Assembly (NCBI GenBank): GCA_947489585.1
Contig: CANLEE010000006.1
Coordinates: 1 to 64,000 of the forward strand
Direction of reading: 5' to 3'
Length of the DNA stretch: 64,000 nt
Source of the DNA: an uncultured Psychroserpens sp.
GTDB lineage: Bacteria > Bacteroidota > Bacteroidia > Flavobacteriales > Flavobacteriaceae
Position 1 is the stretch's first letter. Every line of letters starts with the position of its first letter. A program made the translations under genes and the position numbers. The notes beneath the pieces were generated by a model. That model had not been told where the DNA came from. It did no database searches and was given only the letters and a program-made list of their open reading frames with translations. Shown piece by piece: positions 11,367 to 21,102 of the stretch.

Positions 11367-12368
11367 TCAATTAATTATATTTTTACTGGTTAAACTATGC
11401 ATTGTCTCGCTTTGAAAGTTATATGTTTTATTTAGTGATTCATAGGTTTTAAATATGGTTTCAAGGTTTTCAAAATTCTTATCCATATGAGCTCCAAAGT
11501 TATGGGGATGCCACCATAAATGATATACTTCTTTTCGCTTTGCAGCATATGTCATTGCTTTTTTTATACGCCTTAGTTTAAGCGGCTCTAAATATTTTAG
11601 CTTTTTATTATAAGGTCTTAAAAAACGACTTGATGGGATGTTAAATATAATACTATTCTTATTGATTTTTTTTAAGTTATAGGTGTTGCTGCCTGTTAGA
11701 TTAATATAAGCATCTAAAGGCTTTAGAGCTCTAAATATAAATAAGTTTCGATATTTTTTTGTGCTATGTATGTTATAAATAAATGATTTTTCTTTGCCTC
11801 TAAAACTTGTTATACCATACTTCTTGCATGTTTCGAGGTATGGTTTATCAATAGTATCATCTGGATTTATTTGATTTTTAGGAAATACAATACTCTTCAT
11901 CTCAAGCTCTAAAGGTTTTGCAATGTTTATTGCTGAATTTAAATCAGCATCAAACTGCTCAACTGTTTGTCCGTGAGCATGACAAGAAAAGTGTGAAAAT
12001 GTATGTGTGCCAATTTCATGGTTTTCATTAGCCTTAATTTTTTTTATGTTAGAAAACGCATAGTGAAATGGATCGTCTTTTTCATCAATTCCAATAGATT
12101 CTATTAAAGGATAGGGGTTTAATTCTTTGTTTAAATAAGTCGGTATTTTTTGAGGAAGATATGTGCTTAAATCATTTTTATCTTTAGCAAATAATAAGCC
12201 AACAGTAGCAAAAGTAATTTTGATTTTATATTTGTCGCTTAGTTCTAAAAGTCTGGCAATGACCTTGTCTACGTTTTCTAAGTTCGTCCTATACTGGTTA
12301 ACTGTTTTTTCATCATAGACTCCCCAATGTTTTTCGTAATCTAAAGATACAACAAAATGACCGTTCAT
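11367..12368 (-). CDS. polysaccharide deacetylase family protein
   Basis: 333 aa; VSLDYEKHWG, EIGTHTFSHFSC (zinc-binding motif), WWHPHNFG. Confidence 0.85.
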   Translation of the reverse strand: MNGHFVVSLDYEKHWGVYDEKTVNQYRTNLENVDKVIARLLELSDKYKIKITFATVGLLFAKDKNDLSTYLPQKIPTYLNKELNPYPLIESIGIDEKDDPFHYAFSNIKKIKANENHEIGTHTFSHFSCHAHGQTVEQFDADLNSAINIAKPLELEMKSIVFPKNQINPDDTIDKPYLETCKKYGITSFRGKEKSFIYNIHSTKKYRNLFIFRALKPLDAYINLTGSNTYNLKKINKNSIIFNIPSSRFLRPYNKKLKYLEPLKLRRIKKAMTYAAKRKEVYHLWWHPHNFGAHMDKNFENLETIFKTYESLNKTYNFQSETMHSLTSKNIIN

Positions 12369-12489
12369 ATTTTTGTTTAAAAAATGACTTCAAAAGTAAA
12401 GAAAATTTAGGATTAAATTAATTCTATTCAATGATAATAACTTCGCAAAAAGTTTATATTTGCTTATAAAATATTGGAATATTTATTCA

Positions 12490-13734
12490 ATGACATCTAA
12501 TCCTTTTACATCTTCAAGTTTTGTAAATATATGGTCAAAACACTTTAATGACGGTAAGCAATTATTGTCGTTTAAGTTTATTGATGGTGTTAAGTTTATT
12601 AAATATTCAAATTTTGGTATCTATATAAATGCAGGTAAAAATCTAACTAAAGGTGTTGATTATACTATAAATTATAATGTAGAAGATTATAAAGGAAAAA
12701 CATTTTTGATTTATGATGTGCCAACATATTTTAAAATAGATGAGTTTAACCCACCAGAAACTTCTAGTTTGAAACTAAAGAAAATGTTTCAATACCAAGG
12801 TTTTTTGATGGATATTACTGAGTTTAAAGATAAAGATGATTATATCAACTCACAGTTTAGTTCCAAAAACAGAAGAGAGTTTAGATCTAATCAAAGACGA
12901 TTAGAAACCTGTTTTAATATTTCATATGAATTTATAAACGAGGCCATTTCTGAGACTAAGTTTGAAAAACTTTTTAATCAGTTTTACGCTTTGCTTAATG
13001 AACGTTTCCAAGACAAACAAGTCAATTATCACCATTTAAGTACTTCAAAATGGGTCTATTATAGTGAATTGGTTTTTGAAATGTTAAAACAAAAGCGTGC
13101 ATCACTTCTCGTTATTTATAATGACGATATGCCTATAGGAATTACATTGAATTTCCATTCTGAAAAGGTTTTGTTTGAAACTATTACAGTATTTGATCCA
13201 AATTATTATAAATTTAGTATCGGTAAGACATCTATCATCAAGCTACTAGAATGGTGTTTTGATTCTGGTTATAACATATCCGATTTTTCTAAAGGGGATT
13301 TTGACTATAAACATAAATGGGCAAATTTAGTTTATGATTTTGATTATCATATTTTATATGATTCAAAGTCCTTAAAGTCAAGATTGACAGCTAAGTATAT
13401 CGAGTTATTTTATATTGTTAAGCTCTATTTGAGAAAAAGGAAGGTGAATGAACTTTATAGAAAGTATAAATACTTATTAGCTGGTCATAAGCCTCAAAGT
13501 GATTCAAAGCATTCAAATTTTAAATTAGCTTATGTTGATACGTTTGATTCACAAGATTATCAATTAGTAGAATTATCAAATAATGATTATAAGTTTCTTC
13601 TGGTGTTTGTGTATTCTTTTGCGTTTGCAAATCCAGAGCCTATAAATGCTATTAAGGTATATAAGCAAAATAATGCTAAAGAAACCTATTTAATTTCTGG
13701 ATCAAAAAAAACACAACAAGTTGTTTTTAACTAG
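12490..13734 (+). CDS. GNAT/FemAB-like acyltransferase (CelD/BcsL-type)
   Basis: Start placed at MTSNPF; RREFRSNQRR, YYKFSIGKTSIIKLLEWCFDSGYNISDFSKGDFDYKHKW motif. Confidence 0.75.
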   Translation: MTSNPFTSSSFVNIWSKHFNDGKQLLSFKFIDGVKFIKYSNFGIYINAGKNLTKGVDYTINYNVEDYKGKTFLIYDVPTYFKIDEFNPPETSSLKLKKMFQYQGFLMDITEFKDKDDYINSQFSSKNRREFRSNQRRLETCFNISYEFINEAISETKFEKLFNQFYALLNERFQDKQVNYHHLSTSKWVYYSELVFEMLKQKRASLLVIYNDDMPIGITLNFHSEKVLFETITVFDPNYYKFSIGKTSIIKLLEWCFDSGYNISDFSKGDFDYKHKWANLVYDFDYHILYDSKSLKSRLTAKYIELFYIVKLYLRKRKVNELYRKYKYLLAGHKPQSDSKHSNFKLAYVDTFDSQDYQLVELSNNDYKFLLVFVYSFAFANPEPINAIKVYKQNNAKETYLISGSKKTQQVVFN

Positions 13735-14749
13735 ACTTTATTTCTAGCATCCTATCACATTTTGAAAATAATTTACCAGCTACATATTGATTAAACTCAT
13801 CTACAGAAGTATTGCCCTTTAGCCATTCGATGTAAATTGCAGCTGTATTAATCCCTGCTTCATGTGAGAATGGGTAACCTCCTCCAAATCTTGGGTTTAG
13901 CTCCAACACATAAAGTTCATTGTTAGCGATAAAGACATCACAATCTAAACTGCCAACATGTTTCAAGTGTTTAGAGAGCGTTGCTCCAACAGCATCAAAT
14001 CGTTTGTCAATAATAGACATTGCTTTATCAGTTTCACCTGAGCGCATGTTAACTTTTTCTCTTACAAAAGTGCCATAGTAGTTGCCTTCAAAGTCATTAA
14101 CGATATCCATACCATATTCTTTGCCATCCATCTTTTGTTGAATAAGAATTGCATTGTCAAAATCATGTGAGCTTGCAGTATTTAGAATAGATTTTTTAAG
14201 TTTTATCTGCTGAAGTTTAAATGCCAAGTCTAACTCTTCATCTGTCTCAGGAAAATCAATTCCGATAGAAGCACTTCCCCAACGCGGTTTTACAACTAAT
14301 GGAAATTCAAGGGCGCCATTTTTTATAGCTAGCCTAGTATCTTCAAGTGTTGTGTAAGTTTGAGGTGTTTTTAGTCCTATGTCTTTTAGGAAATTGAAAG
14401 TTTCAATTTTATCAAATGCAATATCAATGACCCGTTCATTAGAAATAATAACCTTAGCACCTGTTTTTTCTATTTCTGATTTATACTTAGAAAGGATGGG
14501 AAGTTCTAAGTCATTTAGCGATATAACTGCAGTAATCTGATGCTCAATAATGATGTTTTTTAGCGCATCTATATAGTGGTCATCATAAATACTAGGTACT
14601 ATAATGGCTAAGTCAGCATCAACCATTGCAGGAGCAGAAAGGCTCATGTCGGCAGCAACTATGCGACCTTGATTGTTTAATGCTTCTTTGAAATAATTGA
14701 TTAAATAATTACGTCTACCAGCACAGGTGAAAAGTATATTTATTGCCAT
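13727..14749 (-). CDS. ATP-grasp domain protein (carbamoyl-phosphate synthase large-subunit-like)
   Basis: 340 aa; LFTCAGRRNYLI, PLVVKPRWGSASIGI, LELNPRFGGGYPFSHEAG. Confidence 0.85.
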   Translation of the reverse strand: MAINILFTCAGRRNYLINYFKEALNNQGRIVAADMSLSAPAMVDADLAIIVPSIYDDHYIDALKNIIIEHQITAVISLNDLELPILSKYKSEIEKTGAKVIISNERVIDIAFDKIETFNFLKDIGLKTPQTYTTLEDTRLAIKNGALEFPLVVKPRWGSASIGIDFPETDEELDLAFKLQQIKLKKSILNTASSHDFDNAILIQQKMDGKEYGMDIVNDFEGNYYGTFVREKVNMRSGETDKAMSIIDKRFDAVGATLSKHLKHVGSLDCDVFIANNELYVLELNPRFGGGYPFSHEAGINTAAIYIEWLKGNTSVDEFNQYVAGKLFSKCDRMLEIKSS

Positions 14750-14752
14750 GAG

Positions 14753-15379
14753 TTATTCTTGTTTTGTAGTTTCAGTACCTGTAAAGTCGGGTACAATATC
14801 ATTTTCAACACTATAAATACCATCTTTTTTTACGACTTTATAGAGTGTTAAAAATAGAATTTTTATATCTAATAGGAAGCTTAGGTTTTTAACATACCAT
14901 ACATCGTATTCAAACTTTTGTTCCCAACTAATTGCGTTTCGACCATTTACTTGAGCCCATCCAGTGATTCCAGGTTTAATTAAATGTCTTTGTTTCTGAA
15001 AGTCATTATATCTTGGTAAATATCTAATAAGAAGAGGTCTAGGTCCAATTAAGCTCATATCACCTTTAATCACATTGAGTAATTGAGGAATTTCATCAAG
15101 CGAATATTTTCTAACAAAAATACCAGTTTTGGTTAAGCGTTCAGAAGGCGGAAGGAGTTCGCCGTTCGCATCAGTTTTGTCATTCATCGTTTTAAATTTG
15201 ATGATTTTAAAAATGCGTTCGTTTTTTCCTGGACGTTCTTGATAAAAGAAAGCACTACCATTATTTTTTATCATTAAAACAAGCCATGTGATAGCAAAAA
15301 TTGGAAATAATAATAAGAAGCCAATACTTGCCGCAAGGCAATCCAAAAGACGTTTAAAGATGTTTTTATATAGTTTCAT
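14753..15379 (-). CDS. initiating sugar phosphotransferase (PglC/WcaJ family)
   Basis: 208 aa; KRLLDCLAASIGF, FKTM, KYSLDEIPQLLNVIKGDMSLIGPRPLL, RHLIKPGITGWAQVNGRN. Confidence 0.95.
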   Translation of the reverse strand: MKLYKNIFKRLLDCLAASIGFLLLFPIFAITWLVLMIKNNGSAFFYQERPGKNERIFKIIKFKTMNDKTDANGELLPPSERLTKTGIFVRKYSLDEIPQLLNVIKGDMSLIGPRPLLIRYLPRYNDFQKQRHLIKPGITGWAQVNGRNAISWEQKFEYDVWYVKNLSFLLDIKILFLTLYKVVKKDGIYSVENDIVPDFTGTETTKQE

Positions 15380-16524
15380 TGCTCTAAACTTTTGTAGGTT
15401 TTTAGAATTTCATTCCAAACAAAATCTTGATCATAACGTTCAATTATTCTAGATCTCGTATAGGCAATCATTGCTTCTCTTTTTTCTGGATTATCAATCA
15501 TAAATTGCATTGCTTTTTCTAAAGCTAATTCATTTTTTGTGGGAATGATTAAACCGTTGAGTTCATGCTTAATTATTTCATTGCAACCATTAATATTTGA
15601 TACAATACATGGTAATTCCATACAGCTCGCTTGCAAAACAACATTGGGAAAACCTTCTCTGTAGCTAGGAAAGGACAGTACATTAGAGATAGCAACATAG
15701 GGTCTAATATCTTTTTGAACACCTACAGCAAGAATAGCTTTGTTTTCTTTAATTAGCGCTTCTGTTTCTGGTAAAAGTGGATCTAAATGATCTTCTTTTG
15801 GCCCAACGAGTATTAATTTACTGTTAGCTGTTTTAGAAGACAAGTTATCAAATGCTTTCACTAGTTCATTGATTCCTTTGTCTTTTACAATTCTTCCAAT
15901 AAAAATAAAAACAATATCCGAGTCTGTTATGCCAAGTTTAGCTTTTAATTCTGTTCTTTTTTCTTCTGAAACCAATGCACTATCATAATGTTTCACATCT
16001 ATTCCATTAGAACTTCCGTTGCCAATGATTTTGAGTTTTGAAGCTTTGGTGTACTTATTTTGAATGATGATATCATTTAAACCATATGAGTTTGGAAGAA
16101 TTAGAGTAGCACACGAATAAGTAAATTTTTCTACAATATCTAATAGCTTACGCTTTTTGCCAGTTACCTCTAAAAGAGGTAAGCCAGCAATAGTGTGCAA
16201 ACGATGTGGCACTCCAGCCAATTTTGCAGCTAGCATACCTAAAGTTCCAGCTTTTGGTGTATGTGTATGTACAATAAAAGGTTTTTCTTTTTTGAAAAGC
16301 TTATACAGTAAGTACGTTGCCTTCAAATCTTTTAAAGGTGTTATTGTTCGAGTCATCTCAATGGCATGTATTTCAACACCTTCTTTTTGATTGACTTCCT
16401 CTAAGGCATCTCCATTACTAGAAACTCCAATTACCTTGTAGTGTTGGCTCATAAAGCGATGCTGGCCTCTTAAAAGCGTTCTTAAAGATCCTGGCACTGT
16501 AGTTATTCGAATTAATTTTTTCAA
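15376..16524 (-). CDS. glycosyltransferase family 4 (PglA-like)
   Basis: 382 aa; FIGRIVKDKGINELVKAF, SYREGFPNVVLQASCMELPCI. Confidence 0.92.
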   Translation of the reverse strand: MKKLIRITTVPGSLRTLLRGQHRFMSQHYKVIGVSSNGDALEEVNQKEGVEIHAIEMTRTITPLKDLKATYLLYKLFKKEKPFIVHTHTPKAGTLGMLAAKLAGVPHRLHTIAGLPLLEVTGKKRKLLDIVEKFTYSCATLILPNSYGLNDIIIQNKYTKASKLKIIGNGSSNGIDVKHYDSALVSEEKRTELKAKLGITDSDIVFIFIGRIVKDKGINELVKAFDNLSSKTANSKLILVGPKEDHLDPLLPETEALIKENKAILAVGVQKDIRPYVAISNVLSFPSYREGFPNVVLQASCMELPCIVSNINGCNEIIKHELNGLIIPTKNELALEKAMQFMIDNPEKREAMIAYTRSRIIERYDQDFVWNEILKTYKSLEQ

Positions 16525-16562
16525 GATAAATGTAGTTTCTAGTACAAAAATAAATGATAATT

Positions 16563-18461
16563 TTAGTCAATATAGATTTTAGAGTACCATTTTTGAAAGC
16601 AATAAAAAGCCCACACTTTAAAGGTGTTATCTTCCTTACCGCTAACATGATTCTGAACGAGTTTGCTAATATTATCTGTATTAAATATGGATTGATTTTT
16701 TAAAAATGAAATGTCACTGTAATTTAAAAGTTCTTGTTTTAAACCACCTCTTAACCAATCACCAACCGGAACTCCAAAGCCTTGCTTTGATTTTTCAAGA
16801 AAACCTTCAGGAAAATCCTCTTTAAATGCTTCCTTTAAAATGTGCTTTTTACTCCATTTATTTAATAAATAATCTTCAGGTAAACTCATAGTAAATTCAA
16901 ATAATTCTCTATTTAAAAATGGAGATCTACATTCTAATGAATTTAGCATACTAGTTCTATCTACTTTAACAAGCATATCACCTTCAAGACTTAAATGCCT
17001 GTCAACAGTTCTAAATTCATGTAAAGATTTAGGATTTGAAATGTTAGTTTTTGTTTTATAGTAATCAAAAACATTTTGTTTTTGATAAGCATCAGATAGT
17101 AGCGCATTAATATCATTAGTTTCAAATCCTAAAGAAATAATATCCCAATAATAGCTGTCATTATAGTCAATAGCATTCACTAACTTGTTGAGTTTATATT
17201 TAAAACCTCTACTATCTTCTTTTCGTTTTAATGAGGCTGATGATAATGATTTAATACGATTATGAATGAATTTAGGAACTATTTTTGTGTAACGACTATT
17301 TAATTTTCCAATATAGTATTTGTTATACCCGCCAAAGACTTCATCACCTCCATCACCTGTTAGCGCTACTTTTACATATGATTTTGTTTTGTTCGATACT
17401 AAATAGGTTGGGAGTGAGGAGGAATCTGCAAATGGCTCATCAAAATTTAAAAGAATAGCATCAATATTTTTGCTTAAATCAGATTCGTTAATTATAAACT
17501 CATGATGATTACTATTAATTTGCTTTGCAACAACTCTAGATTTATCTGTTTCGTCAAATGTGGCTTTTTCAAAACCTATAGAAAATGTATCAATTTTAGA
17601 ATCGTTGATTTCAGATAAGCAATAGGATACTACTGAAGAATCAACACCTCCTGATAAAAATGTACCTAAAGGCACATCAGAAACAGATCTAGATTCTACA
17701 CTTTGAAACACACGATCTTTAACTTCTGCCTTAGCTTCATCAAATGATAATTTTGACTTTGCTTTTGGTGTTGTGTCATGAATTTGATGTGTCGTAAAAT
17801 TCAAGGTTTCCAAATCATATTCTAAATAATTATTGGCCTCTAGTTTTTTCACACCTTCATAAATGGTATAAGGGGCAGGAATATAAGTCAATCGGAAATA
17901 TAGATTTAAGCCTTCTTTAGCAATAGCAGGTTTTGTAATTAGACTATTAAAAATTGATTTTAATTCAGAAGCCCAATAAAAAGAATCCTTTGTATCTGTA
18001 TAATACAAGGGTTTTTCTCCAAAAAAATCTCTAGCTATATAAATTTTATTTTTGTTGATGTCATGAACACTTAAACCAAACATGCCATCTAACATGGCAA
18101 AACTATCAGTGCCATAAGTTTCATAAAGCTTTAGAACAACTTCAGTATCACTTGTTGTAGAAAAGGCGACACCTTTATCTTTTAATTGTTCCCTAAGTGT
18201 TTGGAAATTATATATTTCACCATTAAAAACGATGCCAATGGTTTCATCTTTAGAGTACATGGGCTGATTACCTGTACTCAAATCAATGATTGATAGACGT
18301 CGCATTCCCATACCAACAGCATAACTTGAGCCGCTTTTCAAATAGATACCATCATCATCTGGTCCACGATGTATTATGAGATCATTCATTTTTGTAAGCG
18401 TATGCTTTACTGTATTAATCTCTTGTTTTGACTTGAATATGATACCATTAATTCCGCACAT
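16563..18461 (-). CDS. asnB: asparagine synthase (glutamine-hydrolysing)
   Basis: 632 aa; N-terminal MCGINGI class-II glutaminase, LSGGVDSSVV, LTGDGGDEVFGGYNKY. Confidence 0.93.
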   Translation of the reverse strand: MCGINGIIFKSKQEINTVKHTLTKMNDLIIHRGPDDDGIYLKSGSSYAVGMGMRRLSIIDLSTGNQPMYSKDETIGIVFNGEIYNFQTLREQLKDKGVAFSTTSDTEVVLKLYETYGTDSFAMLDGMFGLSVHDINKNKIYIARDFFGEKPLYYTDTKDSFYWASELKSIFNSLITKPAIAKEGLNLYFRLTYIPAPYTIYEGVKKLEANNYLEYDLETLNFTTHQIHDTTPKAKSKLSFDEAKAEVKDRVFQSVESRSVSDVPLGTFLSGGVDSSVVSYCLSEINDSKIDTFSIGFEKATFDETDKSRVVAKQINSNHHEFIINESDLSKNIDAILLNFDEPFADSSSLPTYLVSNKTKSYVKVALTGDGGDEVFGGYNKYYIGKLNSRYTKIVPKFIHNRIKSLSSASLKRKEDSRGFKYKLNKLVNAIDYNDSYYWDIISLGFETNDINALLSDAYQKQNVFDYYKTKTNISNPKSLHEFRTVDRHLSLEGDMLVKVDRTSMLNSLECRSPFLNRELFEFTMSLPEDYLLNKWSKKHILKEAFKEDFPEGFLEKSKQGFGVPVGDWLRGGLKQELLNYSDISFLKNQSIFNTDNISKLVQNHVSGKEDNTFKVWAFYCFQKWYSKIYID

Positions 18462-18471
18462 AATTTTCTTA

Positions 18472-19593
18472 CTAGTATTTTATTGATGATTTTTTAATTG
18501 ATTCTAACTCGAAGTCTCCCGTTTTGTATTTATGGAAAAGAACAATGAGCAACAAGGTTATCCAAAATAAAGGAAGTCTTAATGTCATATGAACAGTTGC
18601 ATAAACACCTAATATCAAGAGTAAAACCATAACTTGAATTGATATTTTTTTGAAAATTGAAGCTATGGACATAAAGAATAAAATAAATCCTACGATTCCA
18701 TAACTAAATAATATATTCACAAACGTTGAGTGTAACTCAATAGTAGAATTAAAACGTTCATTGCTACCTTCTCCTGAACCAAAAAATAAGTATTGAGGAT
18801 AATCAAATAATCGATCATAACCACGACCAATATTATCGCTACTTGTTGTATTATCACTTTCAGAAATTCTATCAAAAATATAAGTGATTTGACTAAATTT
18901 TTCTAAGCTAACATTACCATTAAAATAGGAAAACGATAATAAGCCAACTATTACTATTGTAAATATTAAGATGTTTTTTTTCGATTTTAAATAAAAGAAT
19001 ATCCAAAATAAAAGTGCGCCAGCTGTAGCTGATCTAGAGGCAGATATAATTATAAAAAAAGAACAAATTATTGTAACAGTAAGTATATGTGCAAATTTTA
19101 TGGTTTTTAAGATCGATGACAATATGTTTATTATAAGCATTGATGCTAAAGCCCAAAAAGCCAATTGATTAGGGTTATTAAACAATAATCTTGACCTAAC
19201 TCCTTGACTTGGTACAAAAGGGGATATTCCAAGTTGAAGAATTAATGAAATGGTTAAAGCAACAACAGTAAATTTTAAAAAAACGGGGTCTTTAAATTTG
19301 CTGAGAACAAACAATAGTAATAAGTAACAGTATAAATAATTTATACTCGTTATTAATGAGGCATAAGTATGCACAATAACAAGAAATACTACATTTACAA
19401 TAAAGGTGTAGCATACAAATAAGAAAAGGTGCCTAGAAAAAGAATTTTCCTTTATATGTAGCAAAATAGGTTTTATATTAAAAGCAATTGCTAAAACACC
19501 AAATACATCAGCAAGCTGTGGATTACCTTCCGGAAGTATGTAGAAAGGAAAAGCAATAAGGTATAAAGCCCATAAATAATTGCTAAATTTCAT
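18472..19593 (-). CDS. O-antigen polymerase/ligase-like membrane protein (Wzy/WaaL)
   Basis: 373 aa polytopic; RSRLLFNNPNQLAFWALASM, GRGYDRLF..FFGSGEGSNERFNSTIELHSTFVNILFSYGIVG. Confidence 0.85.
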   Translation of the reverse strand: MKFSNYLWALYLIAFPFYILPEGNPQLADVFGVLAIAFNIKPILLHIKENSFSRHLFLFVCYTFIVNVVFLVIVHTYASLITSINYLYCYLLLLFVLSKFKDPVFLKFTVVALTISLILQLGISPFVPSQGVRSRLLFNNPNQLAFWALASMLIINILSSILKTIKFAHILTVTIICSFFIIISASRSATAGALLFWIFFYLKSKKNILIFTIVIVGLLSFSYFNGNVSLEKFSQITYIFDRISESDNTTSSDNIGRGYDRLFDYPQYLFFGSGEGSNERFNSTIELHSTFVNILFSYGIVGFILFFMSIASIFKKISIQVMVLLLILGVYATVHMTLRLPLFWITLLLIVLFHKYKTGDFELESIKKSSIKY

Positions 19594-20821
19594 TAACTGC
19601 TGTTTTATTAATTACTTTTCTATTGTATCTATAAGCTAAAAATGCTGTAATAGCTCTTGCAATTACAATAGCAATTGCTCCACCAATATAATAATATTTA
19701 GGAATAAGTATCAAACCAGCTATTAGTCCACAAATAGACCCAAAGAAAACTATTTTTAAATATAATTTGTCTTGGTGATGAACCATAAGTCCGTTAACTC
19801 CATAAGCTGAAATAAATGAAGATAAAAATGGACTAAAACTTAAAATCTTAACAATAACTATAATTTCTGGAGCAGGTTGTTTCAGCCAGAGCGTTATTAA
19901 AAATTCAGATAAAAAGTACATAAGTATTGACAAAACAAAGCCCACACTAATAAAAATATATTTCACTTTTTTCATGGCTGTTTTGTTCCTATTAATGAAT
20001 GGAAAAAAGACCATTGTTAAAATCGTATCTAACACACTAAAAGCTCCTGAAACTTTTGAACCAATTTCCATGAATCCTACATACTGTGGCAGCCCAAAAA
20101 CACCAACTAAAAAAATGGAAGAGTTGGCATATAATGTAGGAGATATTAAAGTAAGAAAAGAGCTTAACCCGTCTTTTAGCTGTTTTTTTACTTCAGCAAA
20201 TCTAGCAAGCTTAAATTTTATTTTAAACTCTGTTATAACAATTATTTGTGCTATAATACCTGAGAATACATATCCAATAGACTGGTAAAGTGATATATAA
20301 ATGAAATCTGATTCTTCTTTAACGAAAATAAAAACAAGGGCAGCAAATAATAAACGAGAGATGACGTGTGATATAGTGCTGAATTTCATTCTTTCTACAC
20401 CCATAAAGAACCAACCAGGAAACATCAATTCTCCAAAAATTGTAAAACTAAAATAGAAATATATGATATAGTGCGAATTGAATATATCAATAAAATAAAC
20501 TAGAAAAAATAATAGAATTAGCGAAATTAAAGCTAGAAATAGCTGGGTGGTAATGACATTATTATAGATATCATTTAACTTCCCTTTATCTTCTTTATTT
20601 AGCGCAACTAGCCTTACACCAGATAAGGAAAACCCATACTGAACAATATTTCTTAAATAGAAAATTAATGCATAAGCAAAGGCATATATACCATAATTAG
20701 TAGCACCTACAACAACAATTAAATAGGGTATAAGTACTAAGGGTACTACTGCATCAACAGACTTAAATAGGGTCAAGGAAACAAAATTTTCAATGAGCCT
20801 TATGTGTTTTTTTAATTTCAA
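19583..20821 (-). CDS. polysaccharide flippase, Wzx-like (MOP superfamily)
   Basis: 412 aa, ~12 hydrophobic segments, N-terminal NFVSLTLFKSVDAVVPLVLIPYLIVVVGATNYGIYAFA. Confidence 0.88.
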   Translation of the reverse strand: MKLKKHIRLIENFVSLTLFKSVDAVVPLVLIPYLIVVVGATNYGIYAFAYALIFYLRNIVQYGFSLSGVRLVALNKEDKGKLNDIYNNVITTQLFLALISLILLFFLVYFIDIFNSHYIIYFYFSFTIFGELMFPGWFFMGVERMKFSTISHVISRLLFAALVFIFVKEESDFIYISLYQSIGYVFSGIIAQIIVITEFKIKFKLARFAEVKKQLKDGLSSFLTLISPTLYANSSIFLVGVFGLPQYVGFMEIGSKVSGAFSVLDTILTMVFFPFINRNKTAMKKVKYIFISVGFVLSILMYFLSEFLITLWLKQPAPEIIVIVKILSFSPFLSSFISAYGVNGLMVHHQDKLYLKIVFFGSICGLIAGLILIPKYYYIGGAIAIVIARAITAFLAYRYNRKVINKTAVNEI

Positions 20822-21102
20822 TGCAGGTTTGAGTTTATTAAGTAAATAGTATCAAATATTTGAATGTATTTACGACTGCAAATAACTATTTAATTTTTGT
20901 ATAATCCAAATCATCAACCTTACTCGTATATAGTTTTTATTACATTTTACCCTCTAAATGATTGTTTAATCCGTTATATATCCATTTTTTGTAAGAATTT
21001 TATTAAAATTATATACATTTTATCGATTAAATGCAAATAAACGCTATGAAATGCATTTTGTTTTATATGTTTGTTTGAGTAAGCCCCAAAAATTAACCCC
21101 AA

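Noticed and set aside
20852-20863. 12-bp palindrome TCAAATATTTGA upstream of the wzx-like gene
   Set aside because: AT-rich short palindrome expected by chance in this composition; no second copy found.
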